Source: Akkermansia muciniphila (lineage in GTDB: Bacteria; Verrucomicrobiota; Verrucomicrobiia; Verrucomicrobiales; Akkermansiaceae). Taken from it: DNA of 64,000 nucleotides. Positions 8,973 through 17,317 of this stretch are shown here, one piece after another. Under the pieces are notes generated by a model that was given only the letters and a program-made list of their open reading frames with translations, made no database searches and was not told the DNA's origin. The first letter of the stretch is position 1. Each line of letters opens with the position of its first letter. The translations under genes were made by a program, and so were the position numbers. Location of the stretch: NCBI GenBank assembly GCA_945888515.1, contig CAMDAD010000009.1:1-64000 (forward strand), read 5' to 3'.

Positions 8973-9692
8973 CTACGCGCCGAAATGCTTGTTCGCTGCG
9001 TCCCAATTCACGATGTTCCACCATGCCGCGGCATAATCAGCACGGCGGTTTTGGTAGTGAAGATAGTAGGCGTGCTCCCAGACATCGAGTCCGAGAATTG
9101 GTTTGCCTAGATCCTCATCAGGCACCAAGCCCTTCATGAGCGGGTTATCTTGGTTTGGCGTGGAAGTGATTTTTAATTTTCCGTCTTTGAGAATCAGCCA
9201 AGTCCACCCCGAACCGAAGCGTTTGATTGCGACTTCCGTAAAAGCTGTTTTCATCTTTTCCAGCGAGCCGAACGAGTCGGTAATCGCCTTCATGAGCTTA
9301 TCCGAGGGTTTCCCGCTTTTTGCGGCAGGAGTCATGATATTCCAGAAAAACGAGTGATTCCAGTGACCACCCCCATTGTTGCGAAGCGTCATTTGCAGCG
9401 CACTATCCTCAATGTTTGCCAAAGTTGACATGAGCTCGTCTAGACCGATGGTGCTGAGTCTTGGCTGGGTGGCGAGAGCTTCGTTCAATTTACCGATGTA
9501 TGCCGCATGATGCTTGTCGTGATGAAGATTCATGGTAGCAACATCGATGAACGGCTCAAGCCCAGCAGGATCATAACTCAGCGCAGGCAATGTATGCGCC
9601 ACAGACTCTGCATGGAGAGGAGTCGTTCCCGCGATCGCCACTGAGGCAACGCTCCACTTGAGTATCGAGCGACGTGTAACTGGATTGGACAT
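8973..9692 (-). CDS. exported Fe/Mn superoxide dismutase
   Basis: Converts superoxide to oxygen and hydrogen peroxide. All four metal ligands are visible: H57 in MNLHHDKHH, H113 in GHWNHSFFW, D203 and H207 in LDVWEHAYY. The NNGGGH segment favours the manganese or cambialistic type. Unlike cytoplasmic enzymes, residues 1-29 form a leader with twin arginines (TRRSILK) and a hydrophobic stretch ending before HAES, so export, probably by the Tat route, is inferred. A 14-bp perfect palindrome lies 44 bases upstream of the start. The vWA gene follows in the same direction. Confidence 0.92.
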   Translation of the reverse strand: MSNPVTRRSILKWSVASVAIAGTTPLHAESVAHTLPALSYDPAGLEPFIDVATMNLHHDKHHAAYIGKLNEALATQPRLSTIGLDELMSTLANIEDSALQMTLRNNGGGHWNHSFFWNIMTPAAKSGKPSDKLMKAITDSFGSLEKMKTAFTEVAIKRFGSGWTWLILKDGKLKITSTPNQDNPLMKGLVPDEDLGKPILGLDVWEHAYYLHYQNRRADYAAAWWNIVNWDAANKHFGA

Positions 9693-9735
9693 GAACCAAT
9701 CCTATGTCGGGAATGGGCGCGCGCAAGTGATTTTC

Positions 9736-9749
9736 CTTGAAATTTCAAG
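9736..9749. promoter_or_regulatory. 14-bp perfect palindrome upstream of the superoxide dismutase gene
   Basis: CTTGAAATTTCAAG is a perfect inverted repeat in the 229-base divergent region between sod (minus) and purU (plus). Its position, about 44 bases before the sod start, fits an operator for a dimeric repressor. It does not match a standard Fur or PerR box that I know. A palindrome of this length could also arise by chance. Confidence 0.35.
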
Positions 9750-9921
9750 CTCACCTAACTGGTAGGATCGGCGCTATTTCACACATCACTAGACTCCCTC
9801 AGCAGGCGCTGTGCGATGACTCCATACTCGGGATCTACTTTTCATGCCATCATATTCTCTCATTCTGCTTGGTATCATAAGTTGTTTCTGTCACAATACG
9901 AATCACCTTCCTGATATTTCC

Positions 9922-10791
9922 ATGACGATGAACCAAGCCAAAGGATTAATTTTGAAGCTGAATTGTCCAGATCAGCAGGGAATCGTTGCCAAGATTGCGA
10001 GCTATGTTGCGGGACACTCCGGCAATCTTGTCGAGTTCGCGCAATTTTCTGATTCGCTGGGAGGGAAATTTTTTGCGCGACTGGAAATCGACACCTCTTC
10101 CCTCGATGTAGAGATTCAGGACTTCATCGAAGGTTTCGGCACACTGGGTCGCAGTCTGCGCGCGGACTGGCATTTCCGTGTTTTGCCATACCGCATGCGC
10201 ACGGCGGTGCTGGTAACGAAAACAGATCACTGCTTGAATGAAATTTTATGGCGTGCTCAAATGGGTGAATTACCCGTAGAGATCACGTCCATTATTGGCA
10301 ATCGCACCAATTGCATGGACTTAGCGAAACGATATGCAATCCCGTTTCATCACATCGAAATGGATGGTAGCAAAAGAGAAAATGGCTTCCATGAAATTCA
10401 TTCTCTCTTGCAGCAGGAAAAAGTGGAGCTAACGGTGCTGGCGCGCTTCATGCAAATCCTGCCGGATTGGTTTTGCTCTGAATACCAAGGAAGGCTGATC
10501 AACATTCATCACAGCTTTCTGCCTGCTTTCATTGGAGCCAATCCCTATCGTCAAGCCTACGAACGAGGCGTGAAATTGATTGGCGCTACCTGTCATTATG
10601 TGACGAGCGATCTGGATGCTGGCCCTATTATTGAGCAGGAAGTCGAACGCGTGCAGCACTTTCACAGCCCGTCTGACTTAGCTCGTCTGGGTCGCAATTG
10701 CGAGCGTAACGCATTGGCGCGCGGCATTCGCTTCCATGTTCATGATCGCACCATCATCGATGGCAATCGCGCGATCGTGTTTCCCGACTGA
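9922..10791 (+). CDS. purU: formyltetrahydrofolate deformylase
   Basis: Hydrolyses 10-formyl-THF to formate and THF, supplying formate for purine synthesis or balancing one-carbon pools. The 289-residue length is normal. Residues about 5-85 form an ACT domain (CPDQQGIVAKIASYVAGH); residues 90-289 form the formyltransferase-like domain with the catalytic Asn-His-Asp set in LINIHHSFLPAF (N194, H196) and SDLDAGPI (D near 232). ATG 9922 is taken because the ACT domain begins shortly after; the 26-residue extension from 9844 is unsupported. It runs divergent from sod and converges on a minus-strand gene 4 bases downstream. Confidence 0.93.
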   Translation: MTMNQAKGLILKLNCPDQQGIVAKIASYVAGHSGNLVEFAQFSDSLGGKFFARLEIDTSSLDVEIQDFIEGFGTLGRSLRADWHFRVLPYRMRTAVLVTKTDHCLNEILWRAQMGELPVEITSIIGNRTNCMDLAKRYAIPFHHIEMDGSKRENGFHEIHSLLQQEKVELTVLARFMQILPDWFCSEYQGRLINIHHSFLPAFIGANPYRQAYERGVKLIGATCHYVTSDLDAGPIIEQEVERVQHFHSPSDLARLGRNCERNALARGIRFHVHDRTIIDGNRAIVFPD

Positions 10792-10795
10792 TTCG

Positions 10796-11572
10796 TCAAG
10801 GCGATGTTTTGGGCACGGTCGGTGGAAACAATGGCATCCGCGCATTCAGGTTCACCATCTTCGGTGGAGCAATACTCATGACTCGACTCTCGCCGATTTT
10901 ATATTCGCTGTAGGCGATGGGTGTGACGGTGAGATTGACAATTGGCTCATCGGTAGTGCCGAGGTGAGCGACATGAAGCATGGCAACACAGTCGGGAATT
11001 TTTTGAATCCGCAGCAAGTCACCCGGTTTGAACCAGGTAAACGCGGCCTTGTTCTCGCATGGAAAAATGTATTCTATGATCACTGGGTAGGGTCCCACGG
11101 GATGATCTTTGCCTGGCTGCACAAGCGATTGCGCTCGGATAACGAAACCCGGTGAGACGATGTCAGCATCAGTCAGCGGACGGATCTGTAAAATCCGATA
11201 AGCCCCTTCGATATAGATGGGTTTCACCGTTTCTTTGTATCCTTGCAAATAGGAGCGCAACAGTCGCGTGTTTAGTTTGTTGCGTTTCGAATCGCGATCC
11301 GGCATCGCATACATCGCATATTGTCGATAGATTTGCTCGGGGCGCAGCGATTCACCCATAGGAGCCTTCAGCACGGTAAAAGGCTGCGGCACGGGAGCCT
11401 GGCCAATTTTTTTCAACAGAGCATAATTTTTAGGCAGCTCGGGATTTTCGAAAATGTAGGTCGTGAGAATCCATGACAGCGAGCAAAAACAAAGCGCAAG
11501 CGCATGGGCCATCAACCACCAAAAGTAGGGAGGTCGCTTGCGAACGGCGGTTGCGATTGGGGAGCGCGCCAT
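10796..11572 (-). CDS. single-pass membrane protein of unknown function
   Basis: A 258-residue protein with a basic N-terminus, one transmembrane helix at about residues 17-40 (WLMAHALALCFCSLSWILTTYIF), and a large domain probably outside the cytoplasm. No family is recognised. It begins 3 bases after the stop of the HesB-type gene and so likely shares its transcript. It ends 4 bases from the purU stop on the other strand, leaving no room for an intrinsic terminator. Confidence 0.6.
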   Translation of the reverse strand: MARSPIATAVRKRPPYFWWLMAHALALCFCSLSWILTTYIFENPELPKNYALLKKIGQAPVPQPFTVLKAPMGESLRPEQIYRQYAMYAMPDRDSKRNKLNTRLLRSYLQGYKETVKPIYIEGAYRILQIRPLTDADIVSPGFVIRAQSLVQPGKDHPVGPYPVIIEYIFPCENKAAFTWFKPGDLLRIQKIPDCVAMLHVAHLGTTDEPIVNLTVTPIAYSEYKIGESRVMSIAPPKMVNLNARMPLFPPTVPKTSP

Positions 11573-11575
11573 GAC

Positions 11576-11947
11576 TTAAGATTCGCAAGGTTGCCCTTCC
11601 GGCAAGCTGGGGGTGATGTCAGTTGTCGGCTCAAATGATGTCCCGCACCCGCAAGAGCGCGCGGCGTTGGGATTGGATATTTTGAATCCAGCATCTGCGA
11701 GTGAGTCAGAGTAATCGATCTCGCTGCCGCGCAAAAAATCCACGCTGTCAGCGGCCACATACAATCGTGCTCCTGAAGGATGCTCCACCACGGCATCTTC
11801 CTTTTCTGCTTCGCAAATACGCATAGCATACTGCAAGCCGGCGCATCCGCCGCGCTCAATGGCCAATCGCAGCCCCGCCGTGGGCGATGCATGCCGCTGC
11901 TGGAGGCGTATCAATTCCGCTACGGCCAGAGGTGTCAATGTAATCAT
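11576..11947 (-). CDS. HesB/IscA/ErpA-type iron-sulfur carrier protein
   Basis: A-type carriers hold and deliver iron-sulfur clusters to apoproteins. The three conserved cysteines are visible: one in GGCAGLQY and two in the C-terminal SCGCGTSF pair. The 123-residue length is typical, with a slightly longer tail (to CES). The start at 11947 (MITLTPLA) matches usual family beginnings; 11959 is possible. Which of IscA, ErpA or SufA it equals cannot be decided without a tree. A membrane protein gene follows after 3 bases, and the amidase gene is divergent. Confidence 0.9.
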   Translation of the reverse strand: MITLTPLAVAELIRLQQRHASPTAGLRLAIERGGCAGLQYAMRICEAEKEDAVVEHPSGARLYVAADSVDFLRGSEIDYSDSLADAGFKISNPNAARSCGCGTSFEPTTDITPSLPEGQPCES

Positions 11948-12054
11948 AAGTGCTGCCACAAGATAGCGTCTTGGGGCTTGTGATGCGAATCATTTTCCCA
12001 GCTTTTTTGCGCATTCTGCATTGCATCCCGTGCAGCGCTCCGCTAGAAGCGGCC

Positions 12055-12912
12055 ATGCCACGTCTTGCCCTACTTCAGTCCGCAACTTTTCCCAGCAAAG
12101 AGGAATCGATGGCGCATCACTTGGATTTAATCCGCCGCGCGGCAGCCAAGGGAGCGCAGATAGTCGTGACACAGGAGTTATTTTTGACACCGTATTTTTG
12201 CACGGTAGAGGATACTGCGTTGTTTGATCTTGCGGACATCTTGCCGGGACCCATCACAAATGAGTTGGCCGCTGTAGCAAGAGAATGCGGCATCGTATTG
12301 ATTGCCTCTCTTTTTGAGCATCGTGGACCGGGGCTTTATCACAACACGGCAGCGGTCTTTGATGCCGACGGCACCTTGCTCGGCTTGTATCGTAAAAACC
12401 ACATACCGCAGGATCCAGGATTCGAAGAGAAATTCTACTTCACACCAGGTGATAGCGGTTATCCCGTATGGGACACTCGTTTTGGCAAAATCGGCGTGCT
12501 GATTTGCTGGGACCAATGGTATCCGGAAGCAGCTCGGTTGATGGCTCTCGCCGGCGCGCAAGTGTTGATTTATCCTACTGCAATCGGCTGGCTTCCTAGC
12601 GAAAAAGAAGAACTTGGTAAGGCCCAACATTGCGCTTGGGAAACGGTGCAGCGGGGGCACGCAGTGGCCAACGGTTGTTTTGTGGCGGCCGTCAATCGCA
12701 GCGGTTCGCACGATGGGACGGAGTTTTGGGGACAATCCTTCGTCGCCAATCCTTATGGTGAAATCGTCGCTAAAGCCTCCGTCGAACACGAAGAAACTCT
12801 GTTACATGATCTCGAATTTAGCGACGTGGAGAATTTTCGACGCATTTGGCCTTTCTTTCGCGACCGTCGCATCGATACCTACCAAGAGATTACGAAGCGT
12901 TGGCGTCACTGA
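12055..12912 (+). CDS. aguB: N-carbamoylputrescine amidase (nitrilase superfamily)
   Basis: Hydrolyses N-carbamoylputrescine to putrescine, ammonia and CO2 in the agmatine route of polyamine synthesis. The nitrilase triad is seen as E41 (VTQELFL), K114 (LYRKNHIP) and C151 (LICWDQWYPE). The segments KNHIPQDPGFEEKFYF and WDQWYPEAARLMAL are characteristic of AguB rather than general amidases. Length is 285 residues against about 290 for the family. The ATG at 12055 (MPRLALLQ) is the family start; the longer frame from 11950 would overlap the divergent HesB gene. No agmatine deiminase gene is present in the window. Its end overlaps the convergent gene by 7 bases. Confidence 0.92.
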   Translation: MPRLALLQSATFPSKEESMAHHLDLIRRAAAKGAQIVVTQELFLTPYFCTVEDTALFDLADILPGPITNELAAVARECGIVLIASLFEHRGPGLYHNTAAVFDADGTLLGLYRKNHIPQDPGFEEKFYFTPGDSGYPVWDTRFGKIGVLICWDQWYPEAARLMALAGAQVLIYPTAIGWLPSEKEELGKAQHCAWETVQRGHAVANGCFVAAVNRSGSHDGTEFWGQSFVANPYGEIVAKASVEHEETLLHDLEFSDVENFRRIWPFFRDRRIDTYQEITKRWRH

Positions 12913-13892
12913 GTTTCGGTTGCATCCAAAGCTCCGCGTTCGAAACGTGAACTGAATTCCACATCTGACTCGACCCAGCCTTGCGCAATCACTTTTTTGA
13001 TCTCGTATTGCATCGGATCCATTCCGGCGTCACGTGAGATTTCGACAATCATCACGGCAGGATTTTTGGTCCGCAGCATTTCGGTTACCGCAAGGATGGC
13101 GGGGGATTTTGGTTTGAGATAGCCGTAGATGCGTTCGGAATGGTCAGGTGAAGTTAAGGCGAGGCAACCCCATTCTTTTTCATTTTGGAAAATGCCGTTG
13201 TAATACGAATCGGGTGTCGCCATCACCCGCACAAGAGCCCTGCAACTGCCCTTGCCAATGATTTGATCCCATGGACGGGTATTGTGCCCGAGAAATGATT
13301 CGACATCCACTTTCCAGTTTCCTCGCTCATCATGCGTTAGAAAAGCGATGCGATACTTTCCTGTTTTGTAAGTTACCAGAACCATCTCAAGAGAGAGACC
13401 ATTGGTTTCCTCTGCTCCAGCCCAGTCGAGGCGCTCGACTTCGCCAGACTGCTTGCTGACTTCAGTGAACGCAAGGTATCCCTGCTCTTTGTCGAACCGC
13501 TTCAATCGTCCGTTCCTAACGAGTTCGGTCGGTGAGCCCGTATCCAGAAATCTCTTTACCAGATCGATGCATTCGGAGGCGGACGGGTGGGGGACGATGA
13601 ATGTATCTTCTGTTAGATTGGTAACTTCAGCCACCTCTTTGTTGCGATTGATTTGCTGGTAGAGAATCCAAGTCACACCAGAGATCAACACGATGGCAAA
13701 GAAAAGGAATACGTATTTCAGGTATTCACGAAACAGGACGCTTTTGTCCTTGCGCGAACTATGCTTTCGATCGCGCGCATAGTTACGGTGAATGCGTGAA
13801 AGTTTACCCACTCCCAACACGGGGGTGTTGGATGGCTGTTCTGCGGCGGGCATGTTAGACACCCCTCTATGTACGTTTTTAGATTTCATCAA
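12906..13892 (-). CDS. membrane-anchored protein of unknown function
   Basis: A 328-residue protein. Residues 1-55 are polar and basic (KHSSRKDKS), residues about 57-79 form one transmembrane helix (YVFLFFAIVLISGVTWILY), and the remainder is a mixed globular domain outside the cytoplasm with one notable GKGSCRALVRV segment. I recognise no domain. It lies 9 bases after a lipoprotein-like gene on the same strand, so the two are probably an operon. Confidence 0.6.
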   Translation of the reverse strand: MMKSKNVHRGVSNMPAAEQPSNTPVLGVGKLSRIHRNYARDRKHSSRKDKSVLFREYLKYVFLFFAIVLISGVTWILYQQINRNKEVAEVTNLTEDTFIVPHPSASECIDLVKRFLDTGSPTELVRNGRLKRFDKEQGYLAFTEVSKQSGEVERLDWAGAEETNGLSLEMVLVTYKTGKYRIAFLTHDERGNWKVDVESFLGHNTRPWDQIIGKGSCRALVRVMATPDSYYNGIFQNEKEWGCLALTSPDHSERIYGYLKPKSPAILAVTEMLRTKNPAVMIVEISRDAGMDPMQYEIKKVIAQGWVESDVEFSSRFERGALDATETQ

Positions 13893-13901
13893 ATCGTTGA
13901 A

Positions 13902-14405
13902 TTAGCGAGGAACTAAGGTTATACGCTTGGGGTCGTAGCGGTCTTTTGGGTGGAACAGCCATCCGGGTTGTCGGTTGATAAGCTGATAATCATGAAGCAG
14001 AAATTCCGGTAAAAATTGATTGCTGTTGACGTCGTAAACCTTGCGATTGCTGTAGTTTCCCCAGATCCGATACTCGTAATTGTTATCGAATCCATAACGG
14101 TTCCCCAGAGGTCCGTTTTCCGAAAGTCGGTCAGGATTTAGCTTTTGGGATTCGCGAAAGACGACCAATTGAGATTGATGAGCCGGTTGACCTGGCTTGC
14201 GCAGGTAGCCCCAGAATCGAGTTTTATGGACGAAGTAGCGCCGTCCGTAATAAAAATCGCCGTGGGGCTCCGCTGCGATTTGTAGCGAACGCTCTTCGGC
14301 AGTAGGCCCTCCCATGTTGCCCATTCCCGTAGTGACGCCACAATTACATAATATGACTGGGACGACAGCAAGAATTGGATAAAGCAGTGAGCGTAAACGA
14401 TTCAT
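13902..14405 (-). CDS. putative lipoprotein of unknown function
   Basis: A 167-residue exported protein. The start at 14405 (MNRLRSLLYP) places a hydrophobic signal sequence directly at the N-terminus, ending in VILCNCG, where the second Cys is a plausible lipid attachment site, although Cys and Asn at -2 and -1 are not the usual residues. The mature part is rich in Tyr, Arg and Asn (FYYGRRYF, YGFDNNYEYR) with no named domain. It is divergent from the 14522 gene and precedes the 12906-13892 gene. Confidence 0.6.
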   Translation of the reverse strand: MNRLRSLLYPILAVVPVILCNCGVTTGMGNMGGPTAEERSLQIAAEPHGDFYYGRRYFVHKTRFWGYLRKPGQPAHQSQLVVFRESQKLNPDRLSENGPLGNRYGFDNNYEYRIWGNYSNRKVYDVNSNQFLPEFLLHDYQLINRQPGWLFHPKDRYDPKRITLVPR

Positions 14406-14521
14406 ATCGGACAACTGATCGGAAATTAGAAAATTGCCCCGAGGTTGGCAAGAAGTATTCTGCAACGACTCAGAGATTATTTTTTCTTATTTTTGAATAA
14501 AATCTTCGTTTTTCGCATCAG

Positions 14522-15097
14522 ATGATTGTTATGCATTGGAAAAAATTCTTTCTCTCGATACTGGGCGCTACACTCATGCCTGCTGCGGCAGAGGTGCAAA
14601 CCTACCAGGGCTCCACGCGCTGGAATACGACATTCTTCCGCAGCACCAAGAACACGACTGTGGGCACGACAAGCTACACCACGTTCTATCTCGTTGAATC
14701 TTCTGCAGGCCTCATCACGAATCAGGTGAAAGTCGATGCTTGGTCATCCCGAAATCCCACTACCGGACGGGTGGAAAAAAACTACTATATTGATCGTAAT
14801 TTCACAATCGAACTCGGTCGTTTTGGGCAATTGGGCACAGATGTGGGTGGTGGCATGCAGTTTGATGGCATCGAGGCGATCTCTTCATTCCGCGGCACCT
14901 ATTCTTCGGGAGCTCTGCGTGCGTTTACTTTGTATCCCTCTACGGATTATTTCCGTCTGCCCAACGGTCTCGATGTCACTCAAATCTCCGGATCTGCGAG
15001 ACTGAACAGCTTCTTTAGCGGCAATGTGACACTGTCGACCGCTTTGAACGAAGTCACTGCCTATCTGCAGGCCAGAGGTTTCACAGAGGCTCTTTGA
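14522..15097 (+). CDS. secreted protein of unknown function
   Basis: A 191-residue protein with a signal peptide ending near AAAEVQ (about residue 24). The mature part has many Thr, Ser, Tyr and Phe residues in alternating patterns, as in beta-rich extracellular proteins, for example YTTFYLVESS and YYIDRNFTIELG. No cysteine is seen after the signal. The next gene starts 4 bases after its stop. Function not recognised. Confidence 0.6.
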   Translation: MIVMHWKKFFLSILGATLMPAAAEVQTYQGSTRWNTTFFRSTKNTTVGTTSYTTFYLVESSAGLITNQVKVDAWSSRNPTTGRVEKNYYIDRNFTIELGRFGQLGTDVGGGMQFDGIEAISSFRGTYSSGALRAFTLYPSTDYFRLPNGLDVTQISGSARLNSFFSGNVTLSTALNEVTAYLQARGFTEAL

Positions 15098-15101
15098 GCA
15101 T

Positions 15102-15746
15102 ATGAATCGCTCACGAAACTTACTTGTGGCAGCAGTTGTCATTTTTGCCACGGGGTGGGGAGCTGCTAGGTTGTGGAATGTTAACTCGGCTCATAACGTA
15201 TCATCTGAGATAGGTGCGAAAGAGACGGGGGTGCCACCGCTATCAAGCACGCTTTTTGACCGTTCGCAACGTGCCGCCCCAGCGAATGCGTTAGAGACTA
15301 CCACTACCGAAATCAACCTTTGGCTCAAAACTCGTGAAGCTCCTGAGCGCAGTCCCGAACTCCTGCGCGCACTGGAGCAATGGACGGTCAAAGATCTCCA
15401 ACCACTTCACCTAGAGGTCTTTAACGAAATCATGGAGCAGGGGGATCACGAGGAGTGCTCTTACGTGATGTCGCTGCTGGAACAGCGTGAAGAACCTGCG
15501 AGTGTGGGGTTCTTGGCGAAGCAACTAAATCATCCAAAGCAGGACATTCGAGATCGCGCGCTGATGGCTTGTGAAGCCGTTGCAGGCACGGTCTTTTCCT
15601 CTCAAGAGCAAGCGCAATATTGGGCGAAGCAGTGGCAAGCAGACCCCAGTATAGCAGAACTGTTTCGACAAAACATGCGAACCGACGAAAACGCAGAAAA
15701 TCAACCCATTGGGCCGAGGACGCGCGCTTTAGAAAATAAACAGTAA
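15102..15746 (+). CDS. membrane-anchored helical protein, possible HEAT-like repeat
   Basis: A 214-residue protein with an N-terminal anchor or uncleaved signal (LLVAAVVIFATGWGAARLW, residues 7-25), a Ser/Ala-rich linker, and a helical domain at about 70-190. The segment EPASVGFLAKQLNHPKQDIRDRALMACEA resembles one HEAT-type helical pair. It follows the secreted 14522 protein directly, so they may act together in the envelope; this is inferred from position only. Confidence 0.55.
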   Translation: MNRSRNLLVAAVVIFATGWGAARLWNVNSAHNVSSEIGAKETGVPPLSSTLFDRSQRAAPANALETTTTEINLWLKTREAPERSPELLRALEQWTVKDLQPLHLEVFNEIMEQGDHEECSYVMSLLEQREEPASVGFLAKQLNHPKQDIRDRALMACEAVAGTVFSSQEQAQYWAKQWQADPSIAELFRQNMRTDENAENQPIGPRTRALENKQ

Positions 15747-15801
15747 TCGAGCGTCGCTCACCGAAGGCTCTCATTGGCCATCCTTGCCGAGCGAAAGACT
15801 G

Positions 15802-15963
15802 TTAATAGGTTGGCGCGCCGACATCATCGGTGCCACCTTGTTTGCCTTGAGCCGCTTTCTCGAGACCCTCGCCGGCTTGTCGCATGTCACGCGCGAAGCC
15901 AATGGTAGTGTTGCAAGAATTCAAAAGAAAAATCAACAACAGTGCAGGAAGTATTAATTTCAT
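15802..15963 (-). CDS. entericidin-like small lipoprotein
   Basis: A 53-residue ORF. It starts with a short lipoprotein signal (MKLILPALLLIFLLNSC) with Cys17 as the lipid site, followed by NTT-G-ARDMRQAGEGLEKAA, matching the entericidin (EcnA/EcnB) pattern of a Cys-Asn-Thr start, a Gly, and an amphipathic helix with Q/A-A-G-E-x-I/L-E. In E. coli entericidins are small cell-envelope lipoproteins linked to stationary-phase lysis; many bacteria keep one copy with unclear function. No second copy is visible nearby. Slightly longer than usual because of a Gly/Asp-rich tail. Confidence 0.75.
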   Translation of the reverse strand: MKLILPALLLIFLLNSCNTTIGFARDMRQAGEGLEKAAQGKQGGTDDVGAPTY

Positions 15964-16009
15964 AATGTTTACATGACTAAGATAAGCGAAAGTTGATATT
16001 CGTCAATCG

Positions 16010-17158
16010 TTAATTTTGCTTATATTCACGACGCATTTCAGTCACTTGATCACGAACTGCAAAAATCGACTCTCGTATCGCAAGCAACTCCTGTTCCTGT
16101 TGAGGATTTTTGCACCTGCTGATCAGCTCATGACAGGTAGAAATGGCATCGTTTTGCCAGTGTAGACAGCGTTTCAACAGGGCCAAAATGTATCCGGGCT
16201 CCTGCTCATAGGAGTCACCACTGAAGTTGAGCGCACCTGCCAATTTAGCTGAAATTTGCATCAGCTGCGCGCACAGTCGAGATTCTAAACCCTCAAATTC
16301 GATGCGATCACCCAAAAGATCGATGGCAGCCGTGGCGGCCTCCTGCGCCTTGAGATGAAGGGGATGAACCACCGTTTCTCCGAGTTCCTCGTCTAGAAAA
16401 TCGTCCCACTCGTCGATATCCGACAAATCGTTTTCATTTTCATCATCCTCGAGGCAGCTCGCCGAGTCCCTTGCGAATTCAACATCATCCGCTTCCGATT
16501 CCTGCCCCAGCATACGATCCCAGCCCATAGCATAGGAAATTTTTTGCTGCGACGCTGGTTCATCCGCATATTTCTCCAGCAACTCCTGAAATGCCTCGGT
16601 CAGTCGGTCCGATTCTTGAAAGCGCTTTTCCCACGCAAACTCATCCGCGTTTTCCTCCGTCCAAAGGTCCGGACTGACGCCACGCTGTAAAAAAACATGG
16701 ATAAAATTTCGCATGGCTTCCAAGTTGGCGCGCTTTTGCTGCTCTTGCGCCTCAACCGATTGCTCCCAGCTTCGCTCTGATATTTGCAAGTGGAAAAGGG
16801 GAGTTTCAACCAGAACGCGACCATTGATCAAATCGAACCATTCTAAGGAGAGATGATTTTGCCAGGTAAAACTCTCCAGATCGAGATCGCTGTGATACAC
16901 TTTTGCTTTGCGTGAAGCAGTCATATCGCCGACGACTCCATTCTGCGGACAGGTCAAGCAGGGTGCTTCGAGGGCGTAATCGGGGTGGGGGTTTTGAAAA
17001 GTCAATACAGTGCCTGCCAGATCGCGCCAACAGTCGCCAATCAGATCAATCACCAAAGGTTTATCTTGGTGAATCAGCCACAAACGACCCACCGTGCGCC
17101 CCGGTGACGTGTTGTCAATTTCGCCATGCACAACGGCGCTTTCAATTCTCCAAGCCAT
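16010..17158 (-). CDS. acidic protein of unknown function
   Basis: A 382-residue soluble protein. The first 100 residues are probably a beta-rich domain and include a C-x2-C pair (APCLTCPQNG). Residues about 130-230 are helical and charged (EAQEQQKRANLEAMRNF), followed by an acidic stretch (LEDDENENDLSDIDEWDDF) and a helical C-terminal third. I recognise no family. It lies about 160 bases downstream of the SNF2 helicase gene on the same strand and may be read from the same transcript. Confidence 0.55.
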   Translation of the reverse strand: MAWRIESAVVHGEIDNTSPGRTVGRLWLIHQDKPLVIDLIGDCWRDLAGTVLTFQNPHPDYALEAPCLTCPQNGVVGDMTASRKAKVYHSDLDLESFTWQNHLSLEWFDLINGRVLVETPLFHLQISERSWEQSVEAQEQQKRANLEAMRNFIHVFLQRGVSPDLWTEENADEFAWEKRFQESDRLTEAFQELLEKYADEPASQQKISYAMGWDRMLGQESEADDVEFARDSASCLEDDENENDLSDIDEWDDFLDEELGETVVHPLHLKAQEAATAAIDLLGDRIEFEGLESRLCAQLMQISAKLAGALNFSGDSYEQEPGYILALLKRCLHWQNDAISTCHELISRCKNPQQEQELLAIRESIFAVRDQVTEMRREYKQN

Positions 17159-17317
17159 GGATGAAACCACTATCGCAGGATGAGGAAGCGAGTCAATCAG
17201 GATCTTCTCGAAACAATTGAGGTGATCTATCCATCGGGGAATTCAGTCGGCGTCTCAAGCAGTATTAGAAACCACGTATTACATATATTGTAACAAGTAA
17301 CTATGATCATTGTGGGA

